From JASLQO01 sp002327525 (GTDB lineage Bacteria > Pseudomonadota > Gammaproteobacteria > Pseudomonadales > Azotimanducaceae): a DNA stretch of 64,000 nucleotides. Shown here one piece after another: positions 1 through 8,148 of this stretch. The position numbers and the translations under genes were made by a program. The DNA lies in the NCBI GenBank assembly GCA_030744435.1, contig JASLQO010000016.1, positions 31,774 to 95,773 on the forward strand, given 5' to 3'. How positions within the stretch are numbered: position 1 is the first letter of the stretch; the number at the start of each line of letters is the position of its first letter. The notes beneath the pieces were generated by a model, which saw nothing but the letters and a program-made list of their open reading frames with translations, had not been told where the DNA came from and ran no database searches.

Positions 1-710
1 TCTGTGAGCAGGTAGGCGGCAAACTGGGCGCCCGCATCCTGAACGGAGACCAGGCCTTCGGCATATCCTGGTAGCTTCGCCACAGGCATGGGTTGTTCGA
101 GAATCACAGTCTCGGGCAGCCAGCCAGGTTGCGAGGCGATATTGGCGCTGCCGAGCAGGTGCGTATAGTCCTGCACGCTGGTCCGTGTGAGGTTGATACG
201 GATAGCCATGGGTGCCCGGGCATTGTTCGCACTCAGCAGATCCCGCCATTGATCCGGGTATTCCTTGCTCACACGCTCGATCAGCCAGGAGGGATGATCG
301 TAGCGGACGCTGTCGTCCTGAGGGGTTGGCGTGGGCGAGCGCTGCAGTGAGCGCAGCACACCGTTGATAAGGTTCCTGGCCCAGGGTTTGCCTAGCGGGT
401 GGGCGGCAGCGACGGTCTCGTTAATGGCTGCATGTGGCGGAATCTGTAGATGCCGAAGTTGGTAAGCACCCACCAACATCAATGCGAACAGGTCCAGGTC
501 CCGATCGCGCAAGGGTCGTTCGAGTAACGGCTGCAACTCTGCCGAGAGTGAGTAAAAATGGCGTGTCACGCCATACGTCAACTCCCGGGCGAGGGGGCTC
601 TGCTTGCCGGATGCGAGCACCTGATCGAGCATGCGTCGTCCCGGGCTGCGGGTTGCGTCGAGTAGGTGTGCCAGATTGCGTGCCGCCCTGGCGCGTTCCT
701 CGCCGCTCAC
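1..710 (-). CDS. rsmB: 16S rRNA (cytosine-967-C5)-methyltransferase RsmB, N-terminal part
   Basis: The gene runs off the left edge, so only about 236 N-terminal residues are present. They cover the all-helical NusB-like RNA-binding domain (about residues 1-140; motifs such as ARELTYGVTRH and PPHAAINETV) and the start of the linker and methyltransferase region. The SAM-binding and catalytic cysteines lie outside the window. RsmB methylates C967 of 16S rRNA. I chose the GTG start at 710 because it overlaps the fmt stop codon as GTGA, the usual translational coupling in the def-fmt-rsmB operon. Identity rests on both the NusB-like sequence and the gene order. Confidence 0.9.
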   Translation of the reverse strand, partial: MSGEERARAARNLAHLLDATRSPGRRMLDQVLASGKQSPLARELTYGVTRHFYSLSAELQPLLERPLRDRDLDLFALMLVGAYQLRHLQIPPHAAINETVAAAHPLGKPWARNLINGVLRSLQRSPTPTPQDDSVRYDHPSWLIERVSKEYPDQWRDLLSANNARAPMAIRINLTRTSVQDYTHLLGSANIASQPGWLPETVILEQPMPVAKLPGYAEGLVSVQDAGAQFAAYLLT

Positions 711-1657
711 CGAAAGCGCCGCCCGGCGGCAAAAGTGTCTGCGAAGCCATTCAGCACTGCGGCGACATTGAGAATCGTTCCCTTGCCGCGGTTGAGCGCA
801 AGCTTTTTGAGGCGCAGTGGGACGTCACCGCAAAGGACGTCGATGCCGTCTTTGCCAGCGGCGAGAATGGTACCGGGCGGGGTATCCGCCGTATGGGCCT
901 GCGTGCGGGGTCGTTCCTCGGTTTCGAACACACGCACACGCAGATCGCCCAGGCAACTCCAGGCGGTACGCCGGTGAGCCAGGGCGCGGACCTGGCGCTG
1001 AATATCCGAAGCCGGGCGGGACCAGTCGATTACAGCGTCAGTGGCGGTGAGTTTGTGCGCATAGGACGGCTCTCCTTGCTGTGGAACAGCCTCCGCATCG
1101 TGCAGTCGAGGCAGGGTTTCCAGCAACAGGCGAGCGCCGATCTCAGCGAGCGCATTTTCCAGCTCGGCACCGGTCATTCGCGAACCGATATGCATCGCCT
1201 CGCGTGCCAAAACGTCCCCCGTATCAAGCCCTTCGTTCATTTGCATGATGCACACGCCCGCGCGCTTGTCCCCGGCCATGATGGCGCGTTCCACCGGCGC
1301 CGCACCGCGCCAACGAGGCAGCAGGGAGGCATGCACGTTCACGCAACCGTGACATGGGAGAGCCAGTACCTCCGCTGGTAGGATCAGGCCGTATGCGGCG
1401 ACCACGAGCACGTCGAGAGCCGCCGCGGCAATGATCGCCCGGCTGTCCTCTGGTTCGAGTGAAGAGGGCGTGGCCACATTCAGCCCCGCGCTTTCGGCAA
1501 GCGCCTTCACAGGGCTCGCCCGGGGGCGCTTGCCGCGGCCTGTAGGCCTGTCCGGCTGAGTGAGCACGAGAACGGGCCTGTGCCCGGCGTCCAGCGATGT
1601 CTGCAGGATGGTGCGGGCGAAGGCGGGGGTTCCCGCGAAACCGATACGGTATTTCAT
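707..1657 (-). CDS. fmt: Methionyl-tRNA formyltransferase
   Basis: The 316-residue protein is the usual length for Fmt, which transfers the formyl group of 10-formyl-THF to initiator Met-tRNA. It opens with the Rossmann-type stretch RIGFAGTPAFA and carries the NVHASLLPRWRGAAP motif, which holds the catalytic Asn and His, followed by MNEGLDTGD with the catalytic Asp. The C-terminal third is the tRNA-binding OB-like domain. The ATG at 1657 overlaps the def stop (ATGA), and the gene's own stop overlaps the rsmB start. This is one tightly coupled operon read on the minus strand. A longer in-frame extension upstream lies inside def and is not coding. Confidence 0.97.
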   Translation of the reverse strand: MKYRIGFAGTPAFARTILQTSLDAGHRPVLVLTQPDRPTGRGKRPRASPVKALAESAGLNVATPSSLEPEDSRAIIAAAALDVLVVAAYGLILPAEVLALPCHGCVNVHASLLPRWRGAAPVERAIMAGDKRAGVCIMQMNEGLDTGDVLAREAMHIGSRMTGAELENALAEIGARLLLETLPRLHDAEAVPQQGEPSYAHKLTATDAVIDWSRPASDIQRQVRALAHRRTAWSCLGDLRVRVFETEERPRTQAHTADTPPGTILAAGKDGIDVLCGDVPLRLKKLALNRGKGTILNVAAVLNGFADTFAAGRRFR

Positions 1658-2157
1658 GCGCGGATGCGGTGTTGGCGCCCCAGTTTCTTGCGAATACGCG
1701 TTCGCTTCAAACTGGAGAGGTAGTCGACAAACAATTTGCCTTCCAGGTGGTCGCACTCGTGTTGTATACAGACCGACAGCCTGCCTTCGGCTTCGAACTC
1801 ATTGGCGTCACCATCGCAGTTGAGGTGGCGCACACGCACGCGTTCCGCCCTTGTCACGGGCTCGTAAAACCCGGGTATGGACAGGCAGCCCTCTTCATTT
1901 TCGACCAGCTCGCCGATGAGGGTCAGTTGCGGATTGATGAATACGTGGGGCACGTCTTGTGTCTCGGAGACGTCAACCACGATCATGCGTTTGTGCACGT
2001 TCACCTGACTGGCAGCAAGGCCGATACCGGGAGCGGCATACATGGTCTCCAGCATATCGTCAGCAAGTTTGCGAATCGCGTCGTCGACCCGGGCGACTGG
2101 TTTGGCCTGCTTGCGCAGGCGCGAGTCGGGATACTCTAGGATATTGAGAATGGTCAT
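1654..2157 (-). CDS. def: Peptide deformylase
   Basis: The 167-residue metalloenzyme removes the N-formyl group from nascent proteins. All three signature motifs are visible: GIGLAASQV, EGCLSIP (metal-binding Cys) and QHECDHLEG (HExxH-type, two His ligands and the catalytic Glu). The start is set at the ATG of MTILNILEYPD, where homology begins; the open frame continues upstream but is not family-like. It is the first gene of def-fmt-rsmB and lies divergent from the LysM-dprA operon. Confidence 0.97.
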   Translation of the reverse strand: MTILNILEYPDSRLRKQAKPVARVDDAIRKLADDMLETMYAAPGIGLAASQVNVHKRMIVVDVSETQDVPHVFINPQLTLIGELVENEEGCLSIPGFYEPVTRAERVRVRHLNCDGDANEFEAEGRLSVCIQHECDHLEGKLFVDYLSSLKRTRIRKKLGRQHRIRA

Positions 2158-2467
2158 GCGGACTGAGAGTGATCTATCTCTAGTATTGGTGTAATTTGTG
2201 CTGCTAAGATGGTGAAGATTATCACTTTTTCGGCCACTTTGAGTCTGGCACTCTGCTCTGGCTATCTGTTGTAACAGGGCGCGCAACGGGACCTTGCGGC
2301 GCCACCAAAACTGGACGACAGACTGGATGACAGACCGAACGACAGCGAGTGGCACCAGAGGAAGTCACGAGCGGGACCTCGTTTTGAGACAGGATAGCCG
2401 ACCGACCGTTATGCTCTCGTATTGCGCTGCTGGCGGCAAACGGTACGGAAAACAAAGGGACAACATC
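2158..2467. promoter_or_regulatory. Divergent intergenic region between def and the LysM gene
   Basis: This 310-nt gap separates two divergent operons and should hold promoters for both, but I could not pick a convincing sigma-70 pair on either strand. The only structured element is an imperfect 12-bp tandem repeat, three units beginning GACAG at 2317, 2329 and 2341. No convincing coding potential is present; frames that open through it have no family resemblance. Confidence 0.4.
2317..2352 (+). repeat. Imperfect 12-bp tandem repeat, three units
   Basis: Three consecutive units start with GACAG: gacagactggat, gacagaccgaac and gacagcgagtgg. The first two match at 9 of 12 positions and the third is diverged after the first five bases. 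It sits in the leader of the LysM-dprA operon, about 115 nt before the LysM start. Function is unknown and chance is possible. Confidence 0.35.
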
Positions 2468-3538
2468 ATGCGGAAACCGTTCTGCGTTCGCCACCTATTT
2501 TGTACATTGGTGCTGGCACTGGGCACGATGGGCGTGCAGGCAGCCGATCTCGCCCAGTATCTGAAACCCGGCCATCCGGAAGTCTACACCGTGGTCAAGG
2601 GTGACACGCTATGGGGCATCTCGGGACGCTTTCTCAAGCGGCCCTGGTTGTGGCCAGAGATTTGGCAGGTCAATCCGCAAATCGAAAATCCCCATCTGAT
2701 CTACCCCGGTGATCGTATCTCATTGGTGTATGTACAAGGACAGCCACGACTGGCGCTGACACGCGGGGATGCGGGGAGGACCGTGCGCATGTCTCCCTCC
2801 AACGACGTCAAGCTGAGTCCGCAGATAAGGGTCAGTCCGTTGGATTCCGCGATACCAACCATAGGGCTGGACGCGCTGCGCGGGTTCCTGGTGCAGAATC
2901 GGATCGTGGAGCCATCGTGGCTGATCACCTCCCCCTATGTGGTAGAGGGTGCAAGCGAGCGAATCGTGCTGGGTGCGGGCGATCGGCTGTATGTGCGCGG
3001 TGAGCTCATGGATGAGCGCTCTTACAGTATCGTTCGGCGCGGACCGATTTATGTCGACCCGGTGACAGAGGAGGTACTCGGGCAGGAAGCGACGCACATC
3101 GGCCTTGGTACCGCCAGCGCACAGGATGGTGAAATAGCCACTATGGAGGTGTCCTCCACTCGCGAAGAAATAAAGATTGGCGATCGCGTCATGCCTACCG
3201 AAGAGCGCAGAGTGCAATCGACCTTCTTCCCAAGCGCTCCTGATGAAGAGATCCGGGGAGAGATCATCTCCGTATTCGGCGGCGTCACACAGGTCGGCAC
3301 CTACGATGTCGTTGTCCTCAACCGGGGCGAGCGCGAGGGGCTGGAGAATGGCAACGTGCTCGCCACCTATCGCAAGGGAGCCCTCGCGCGCGATCGCATC
3401 GCCGGCGACACCATCAGGCTGCCGAGCGAGCGAGCGGGCCTGTTAATGGTTTTCCGGGTGTTCGAAAAGCTCTCTTATGGCCTGATACTAGAGTCCGAGC
3501 AGGCGCTGGCTGTCGGAGATGAGATCAGAAACCCTTGA
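2468..3538 (+). CDS. Secreted LysM peptidoglycan-binding protein
   Basis: The 356-residue protein starts with a Sec signal peptide (MRKPFCVRHLFCTLVLAL, cleavage after VQA) followed at once by a LysM domain at about residues 40-90 (VYTVVKGDTLWGISGRF to LIYPGDRISLVY). The remaining 270 residues are a conserved but uncharacterised region rich in beta strands. This is the PA0020-type protein found beside dprA in pseudomonads. It probably binds the cell wall in the periplasm; its exact role is unknown. The ATG at 2468 has an AAAGGGA ribosome site and is the only start giving a signal peptide. It is likely co-transcribed with dprA. Confidence 0.88.
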   Translation: MRKPFCVRHLFCTLVLALGTMGVQAADLAQYLKPGHPEVYTVVKGDTLWGISGRFLKRPWLWPEIWQVNPQIENPHLIYPGDRISLVYVQGQPRLALTRGDAGRTVRMSPSNDVKLSPQIRVSPLDSAIPTIGLDALRGFLVQNRIVEPSWLITSPYVVEGASERIVLGAGDRLYVRGELMDERSYSIVRRGPIYVDPVTEEVLGQEATHIGLGTASAQDGEIATMEVSSTREEIKIGDRVMPTEERRVQSTFFPSAPDEEIRGEIISVFGGVTQVGTYDVVVLNRGEREGLENGNVLATYRKGALARDRIAGDTIRLPSERAGLLMVFRVFEKLSYGLILESEQALAVGDEIRNP

Positions 3539-3615
3539 GCCTCGTCTCCCGGAGCCGTTTTCACCCACGTGATGCGGTGCTAAACGCTCCTCGCAGCGCG
3601 GGCTGATCAGCGATT

Positions 3616-4692
3616 TTGTACTCGTCTGTCCGGGGGCATGCTGAGCGTCATCTCACTGTGGCCGAGGTCGAGCTGGAACACGACTCCCTGTTGGAACTGG
3701 CACAGCGCCTGCAGCGTGCTGACCTCCGCCGCCACCTGCGAGATGGGCTTCGCACCGGGAGGGTGGTGAAAGCACTCTCCGGTGTGCCGCCGCACAGAAT
3801 CTGGAAGGATGCGGATCTCGAGGCGAAAGATATTGGATGGCTCGGTGACCGGCTTCCCATTCCGCGTTTCCTTCGGGAGATTCCGGATCCGCCCATCGTT
3901 CTCTACTATCGAGGTGGTATCGAATGTCTTAGCGCCCCGGCAGTGGCGATTGTCGGTGCACGGCGATGTTCCGCTCGCGGCCGGGAACTGGCACGGGAGA
4001 TGGCTTGCATGCTGGCAGATCACGGCCTGGTCGTTGTATCCGGGTTGGCGGCAGGCGTCGATGGTGCGGCGCATCGCGGGGCGCTGGAGAGCGGCAGAGC
4101 AAGATCGACGGTAGCCGTGCTCGGCCATGGGTTTGGCCGCATCTATCCAGCCAGCCATCGTACGCTCGCTGCGAAAATCGAGCTCGCCCATGGAGCGCTC
4201 GTCACAGAGTACCCTCCGCTGACACCTCCGGCACGCTGGCGTTTTCCGGAGCGCAATCGCCTTATAAGCGGGCTCGTACGGGCCGTAGTGCTGATCGAGG
4301 CGTCGACCCGAAGCGGCAGCCTCATCACGGCGCGTATGGCGCTGGAGCAGGGCCGCGATGTGTTTGCCGTGCCGGGCGGTGCCGGAGATCCGCTGTACGG
4401 TGGCAGCCACAGGCTGATACGCGAGGGCGCTGCGCTGGTCGAAACACCAGCCGATGTGCTTGAAGAGCTTGGTCGCGATGCCGTTCATGCAACCGGAAAG
4501 GCGCCAGAGCCGGTACCGGCGGATCTTCAAATGATACATGCAGTGCTGGGAGCACAACCGCGCGATGCCGATGAGATAGCGGCAGCCACGGGTGCAGCCG
4601 TGACCGGCGTCAACGCTGCACTCGTGCGCCTCGAACTAGAAGGATTTGTCCGGCAGTTGCCCGACGGGTATATTCGCGTGCCTTTTCGTTGA
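3616..4692 (+). CDS. dprA: DNA-processing protein DprA (Smf)
   Basis: DprA binds incoming single-stranded DNA during transformation and loads RecA. The protein has an N-terminal SAM-like region, the extended Rossmann fold (VAIVGARRCSARG, VVVSGLAAGVDGAAHRGAL, RSGSLITARMALEQGRDVFAVPG) and a C-terminal winged-helix DML1-like domain over the last 60 residues (ADEIAAATGAAV to ELEGFVRQLPDGYIRV). No ATG precedes the conserved part. TTG at 3616 and GTG at 3658 are both possible, and I give the longer. It lies between the LysM gene and purE/tsaC, as in related gammaproteobacteria. Confidence 0.95.
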   Translation: MYSSVRGHAERHLTVAEVELEHDSLLELAQRLQRADLRRHLRDGLRTGRVVKALSGVPPHRIWKDADLEAKDIGWLGDRLPIPRFLREIPDPPIVLYYRGGIECLSAPAVAIVGARRCSARGRELAREMACMLADHGLVVVSGLAAGVDGAAHRGALESGRARSTVAVLGHGFGRIYPASHRTLAAKIELAHGALVTEYPPLTPPARWRFPERNRLISGLVRAVVLIEASTRSGSLITARMALEQGRDVFAVPGGAGDPLYGGSHRLIREGAALVETPADVLEELGRDAVHATGKAPEPVPADLQMIHAVLGAQPRDADEIAAATGAAVTGVNAALVRLELEGFVRQLPDGYIRVPFR

Positions 4693-4764
4693 GCATTTGT
4701 GGGCGCTTGGCTCCTCATATAGCTTGGATTGTGAGGGCACAGCGCGAAACGCTTGGAGGTGAAT

Positions 4765-5259
4765 TTGAGTTTTGTTGCCATTCTCATGGGTTCTGAGTCG
4801 GACTGGCCGGTGATGCAGGCCGCGACGGAGATTCTGAAACAGCTGGAGATCGAGTTCGAGGTTCGTATCTCTTCGGCACATCGCACACCGGAGGCAACCA
4901 CCAGTTACGTGGTCGATGCCACGGATCGAGGTTGTGCTGTCTTTATTTGCGGCGCGGGTATGGCCGCACACCTCGCGGGAGCCGTTGCGGCGCACACCCT
5001 TCGACCGGTGATTGGCGTGCCCATAGACAGTGGTCCACTCGCGGGTTTCGATGCGCTGCTCGCCACGGTGCAGATGCCGGGTGGAATACCCGTTGCCACG
5101 GTAGCCGTCGGCAAGGCGGGGGCGAAGAACGCGGGCTATCTGGCCGCCCAGATGCTGGCGGTCGATGACGCTGATCTCACCGGGCGCCTGGCCGCAGATC
5201 GTCAGACGAACCAGGACAAGATCCGCGCGCAGAATGACCGGCTGCAAGCAGAGCTTTGA
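4765..5259 (+). CDS. purE: N5-carboxyaminoimidazole ribonucleotide mutase PurE
   Basis: The 164-residue class I PurE converts N5-CAIR to CAIR in purine synthesis. Visible motifs are MGSESDWPVM, SAHRTP (catalytic His) and the glycine/alanine-rich CGAGMAAHLAGAVAAHT. I chose TTG at 4765 because TGGAGGT lies five bases upstream and the residues before it are not conserved; TTG at 4753 and GTG at 4759 are alternatives. The partner purK, normally next to purE, is absent here, so the N5-CAIR synthetase must be encoded elsewhere. The end overlaps tsaC by 26 nt. Confidence 0.95.
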   Translation: MSFVAILMGSESDWPVMQAATEILKQLEIEFEVRISSAHRTPEATTSYVVDATDRGCAVFICGAGMAAHLAGAVAAHTLRPVIGVPIDSGPLAGFDALLATVQMPGGIPVATVAVGKAGAKNAGYLAAQMLAVDDADLTGRLAADRQTNQDKIRAQNDRLQAEL

Positions 5260-5797
5260 TTTCGCTCTCAACGTGGCGGTGCGCTGCCTGCGTGCCGGCG
5301 GTGTGGTCGCTCACGCTACCGAAGGTGTCTGGGGTCTGGCTTGCGATCCGTTCAACGCCCATGCCGTGGGGCGCATCCTCGAGCTGAAAGGCCGTGCGCT
5401 GAACAAAGGTCTGATAGTGGCGGGCGCGAATGCGGGTGACTTCAAGGTGGAGCTTGGCGGTCTGGATGCGCGTTACCGGGCGCAGGTCGAGAACAGTTGG
5501 CCAGGAGCTGTGACCTGGCTGCTGCCCAATGTGCGCTTTCCCATGTGGATTACTGGTGGCAGAGCCACGGTGGCGTGCCGCGTACCGGGCCATGCGCAGG
5601 CACGGGAGCTGACGGGTGCTTTTGGAGCACCGCTCGTGTCCACGTCGGCCAATCCCCACGGATTGCCGGCGGCGCGTTCTATATGGCAGGTGCGCCGCTG
5701 GTTCCAGAACCGGGCGGTCCTTATCCTTCACGGCGAGACACTGGGTCGACAGGGACCCAGCGAAATACGCACACTCGAAGGGAAGCGTGAGCGATGA
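5234..5797 (+). CDS. tsaC: Threonylcarbamoyl-AMP synthase TsaC (YrdC)
   Basis: The enzyme makes threonylcarbamoyl-AMP from threonine, bicarbonate and ATP for the t6A37 tRNA modification. About 187 residues form the YrdC fold: GVVAHATEGVWGLACDP (substrate pocket), RILELKGRALNKGLIV (KxR-type nucleotide-binding motif), PGAVTWLLP and APLVSTSANPHGLPAA. The short C terminus ends at a SEIRTLEG-like tail and lacks a Sua5 extension, so it is the short TsaC form. The ATG at 5234 lies inside purE without a clear ribosome site; GTG at 5270 or 5276 would remove about 12-14 non-conserved residues. It is coupled to aroE by an ATGA overlap. Confidence 0.93.
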   Translation: MTGCKQSFDFALNVAVRCLRAGGVVAHATEGVWGLACDPFNAHAVGRILELKGRALNKGLIVAGANAGDFKVELGGLDARYRAQVENSWPGAVTWLLPNVRFPMWITGGRATVACRVPGHAQARELTGAFGAPLVSTSANPHGLPAARSIWQVRRWFQNRAVLILHGETLGRQGPSEIRTLEGKRER

Positions 5798-6591
5798 CCG
5801 ACCGCTATGCGGTGATCGGCAACCCGGTGGCACACAGCTTGTCGCCAGAGATTCATGCGCGTTTCGCCAAACAGACGCAGCAGACGCTCACCTACGACCG
5901 CGTGGAAGCACCCATTGGTGAATTTGGCCCGAGCGCGAGCGCTTTCTTTGCCTCCGGTGGGGCGGGCATCAACGTCACCGTGCCCTTCAAGGGCGATGCT
6001 TGTGTGTGGGTGGATACGCTCGATGAATTGGCTGGCGAGGCTCAAGCGGTTAACACCGTCGCGCTCAGGGACGAGAAGCGCGTTGGTTACAACACGGATG
6101 GATTGGGGCTGGTCAGAGATCTGGCTGCGCTGGGAGTGATGCTCAATGGTGCGAGCGTTTTGCTGGTCGGTGCCGGTGGTGCGGCTCGCGGCGTGGTTCG
6201 TCCTTTGCTCGACACTGGCATCGTGCGGCTGGTGGTTGCCAACCGTACTCGCGAACGCGCCCTTGCCCTGGCCTCTGAGATCGCCGGTGTCGAAGGCGTT
6301 GGCGTGGAAGAGGCGCGAGGCGCTTTCGACATAGTGATCAACGCCACGTCAGCCGGCCTGGTCGGACAGGGAGACGTGGTCGCGCCGTCCCTGGTCGTTG
6401 ATGCGGTGTGTTACGACATGCTGTATAGCCGGGATGGCGAAACGGACTTCTGCGCGTGGGCACGTACGCATGGTGCGCGCCGATGTCATGACGGCCTGGG
6501 TATGCTCGTGGAGCAGGCGGCCGAGGCGTTTCGTATCTGGCGGGGCGTGCTACCGGATGCACGGGAAGTGCTCGCGATGCTCCGTGAGTAG
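5794..6591 (+). CDS. aroE: Shikimate dehydrogenase (NADP+)
   Basis: The 265-residue enzyme reduces 3-dehydroshikimate to shikimate in aromatic amino-acid synthesis. It has the substrate-binding NPVAHSLSPEIH motif, NVTVPFK with the catalytic Lys, NTDGLGLVRDL with the catalytic Asp, the GAGGAARGV dinucleotide-binding loop and NATSAG. The NRTRERA stretch after the second strand supplies basic residues that favour NADP. The start overlaps the tsaC stop (ATGA) and the end overlaps the following small zinc-ribbon-like gene by 8 nt. All sit in one operon. Confidence 0.97.
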   Translation: MTDRYAVIGNPVAHSLSPEIHARFAKQTQQTLTYDRVEAPIGEFGPSASAFFASGGAGINVTVPFKGDACVWVDTLDELAGEAQAVNTVALRDEKRVGYNTDGLGLVRDLAALGVMLNGASVLLVGAGGAARGVVRPLLDTGIVRLVVANRTRERALALASEIAGVEGVGVEEARGAFDIVINATSAGLVGQGDVVAPSLVVDAVCYDMLYSRDGETDFCAWARTHGARRCHDGLGMLVEQAAEAFRIWRGVLPDAREVLAMLRE

Positions 6592-6835
6592 CCGGCGCTT
6601 CATTGCCGGCGCTGTGTGTCCCCGGTGCCGGGCGGAAGATCGCATCGTGACGCGGGTGCAAGGCGGGGAACTTGTGCAGTGGTGTATCAGCGGCAGCTAC
6701 GAACGGGAGGCGCAGCCAGGCAGTTCCGTACCGCACGGCAGGCTCGAAAACCGGGATCCCGGTGCGGTCGAACAGGCGCGGGTACGGCTCGTGACAGCCG
6801 AAGGAGATCCCTCACGAGAACCACCCGCTCGTTGA
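6584..6835 (+). CDS. YheV-family (DUF2387) small metal-binding-like protein
   Basis: This 83-residue protein begins RRFIAGAVCPRCRAEDRIV, which matches the start of the DUF2387/YheV family, a putative zinc-ribbon protein. The first CxxC (CPRC) is present. The second knuckle, usually CVxCG, is reduced to a single Cys in QWCISGSYERE, so a normal four-Cys zinc site cannot form. The start is a GTG overlapping the aroE stop (GTGAGTAG). Function of the family is unknown. The C-terminal 40 residues are low in conservation. The gene may be drifting or the copy may have lost metal binding. Confidence 0.7.
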   Translation: MSSRRFIAGAVCPRCRAEDRIVTRVQGGELVQWCISGSYEREAQPGSSVPHGRLENRDPGAVEQARVRLVTAEGDPSREPPAR

Positions 6836-6859
6836 GGAAGGGTAGTGCGTTGATATAAT
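6832..6859 (+). promoter_or_regulatory. Candidate sigma-70 promoter for ctaB
   Basis: TTGAGG at 6832-6837 and a perfect TATAAT at 6854-6859 are separated by 16 bp. The site lies just after the small zinc-ribbon-like gene and about 215 nt upstream of ctaB, so it would give ctaB a long leader. Confidence 0.45.
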
Positions 6860-7015
6860 CGCACCGCTTTTCGCGCGGGGACCGGTGACGGGGACGCCGC
6901 GTCGCGCAGGCGAATGGTAGTGGATCGGGAACAGCACGAGCGCCGCACACGCCGCGACTGACCAGGGTTGCCGGCGGTGGTCTGCGGCAGTTGCAAACTG
7001 CCCCACGTGGAAAAA

Positions 7016-7037
7016 GGCGATGCTGGAGAGCATCGCC
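7016..7037 (+). promoter_or_regulatory. Hairpin in the ctaB leader
   Basis: GGCGATGCT (7016-7024) and AGCATCGCC (7029-7037) form a perfect 9-bp stem with a four-base loop GGAG, about 40 nt before the ctaB start and preceded by AAAAA. A weaker 7-bp inverted repeat (GGCAGTT/AACTGCC) lies just upstream. There is no U-tract, so it is not a standard terminator. It could be an mRNA leader structure or an operator. Confidence 0.4.
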
Positions 7038-7075
7038 GGAGAAGAACGTACCCCGGATACATTGAGGACGCGATA

Positions 7076-7975
7076 ATGACAGCCGTATGTGTAAGCCCTA
7101 CCGCGACGTGGCGCGACTATCTGGAAATGTGCAAACCGCGGGTGGTGTTGCTCATGCTGCTGTGTGCCGTGGTGGGCATGTTCTTGGCCACCGATGGCAT
7201 GGTAGGGCTCGACGTGCTCATTCTCGGCAGCCTGGGCATCGGGTTGATGGCTGGTTCGGCGGCGGCGGTCAATCACTTGGCGGATGCGGAAGTGGATGCT
7301 CGCATGGCGCGTACACAAACCCGGCCTGTCGCCATGGAACGTGTGGGACTGGTCCAGGGTATCGCGTTCGCTGCTGTAACGGGCGTGGTCGGATTCACGG
7401 TGCTCTATGCATGGATCAACCCGCTCACCGCGTGGCTCAATGTCGCGAGCTGGGTTGGATACGGCTTCATCTACACGCTGTATCTGAAACGGGCCACGCC
7501 CCAGAACATCGTGATCGGGGGATTGTTCGGAGCAGCCCCGCCGTTGTTCGGATGGACCGCGGTTGCCGGTGCGGTGGAGCCAGGAGGGTTGTTGCTGATG
7601 CTGATTATATTCGCCTGGACGCCGCCACATTTCTGGGCTCTGGCGCTGATGCGCAAGGACGAATACGCGGAAGTGAACATTCCCATGCTGCCTGTCACAC
7701 ACGGTGAGCGGTTTACGCGGCTGCACATTTTCTTCTACACGATCATTCTGCTGGTTTCGAGTCTGCTGCCATGCGCGGTCCGGATGAGCGGGCTGGTATA
7801 TCTGATCGGAGCGCTGATACTGGGTGCGGGGTTCGTTTATTGGGCGGTGGCGCTATTGCGCGATCGTGATCCGTCCGCTCCCATCCAGACCTTCAGGTAT
7901 TCGATCCTCTACCTTGGTGCGCTGTTTATCGTGCTGTTGGTGGATCACTACTTCTACATCGGTCTCGTAGCCTGA
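7076..7975 (+). CDS. ctaB: Protoheme IX farnesyltransferase (heme O synthase)
   Basis: The 299-residue UbiA-superfamily membrane enzyme attaches a farnesyl group to heme b to make heme O for heme-copper oxidases. The prenyl-diphosphate/Mg motif NHLADAEVDARMARTQTRP (NxxxDxxxD) lies near residue 65, and the conserved YTLYLKRATPQNIVIGG and APPLFGW segments follow. About nine hydrophobic helices are visible. The start is the ATG of MTAVCVSP. Oxidase subunit genes, often adjacent, are not in the window. The next genes are the ergothioneine locus. Confidence 0.96.
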   Translation: MTAVCVSPTATWRDYLEMCKPRVVLLMLLCAVVGMFLATDGMVGLDVLILGSLGIGLMAGSAAAVNHLADAEVDARMARTQTRPVAMERVGLVQGIAFAAVTGVVGFTVLYAWINPLTAWLNVASWVGYGFIYTLYLKRATPQNIVIGGLFGAAPPLFGWTAVAGAVEPGGLLLMLIIFAWTPPHFWALALMRKDEYAEVNIPMLPVTHGERFTRLHIFFYTIILLVSSLLPCAVRMSGLVYLIGALILGAGFVYWAVALLRDRDPSAPIQTFRYSILYLGALFIVLLVDHYFYIGLVA

Positions 7976-8148
7976 GTTAGAGCCACCTGATCGCCGCGCT
8001 GTCTCACACGGCGGTGTTGCGGGTGGCAATATCGTAGTGATCTAGTCGCGGGGCCATTACCATGGCCTTATCGAGAAGTCGGTTAGCAGCCGCGAACACG
8101 CAGCCTATCCTTCACATCGATAAAGGAGAGCGGAACAAGGGATAGTCA

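Noticed and set aside
434..1381. 315-codon plus-strand open frame over rsmB and fmt
   Set aside because: It is antisense to two certain genes and low in complexity.
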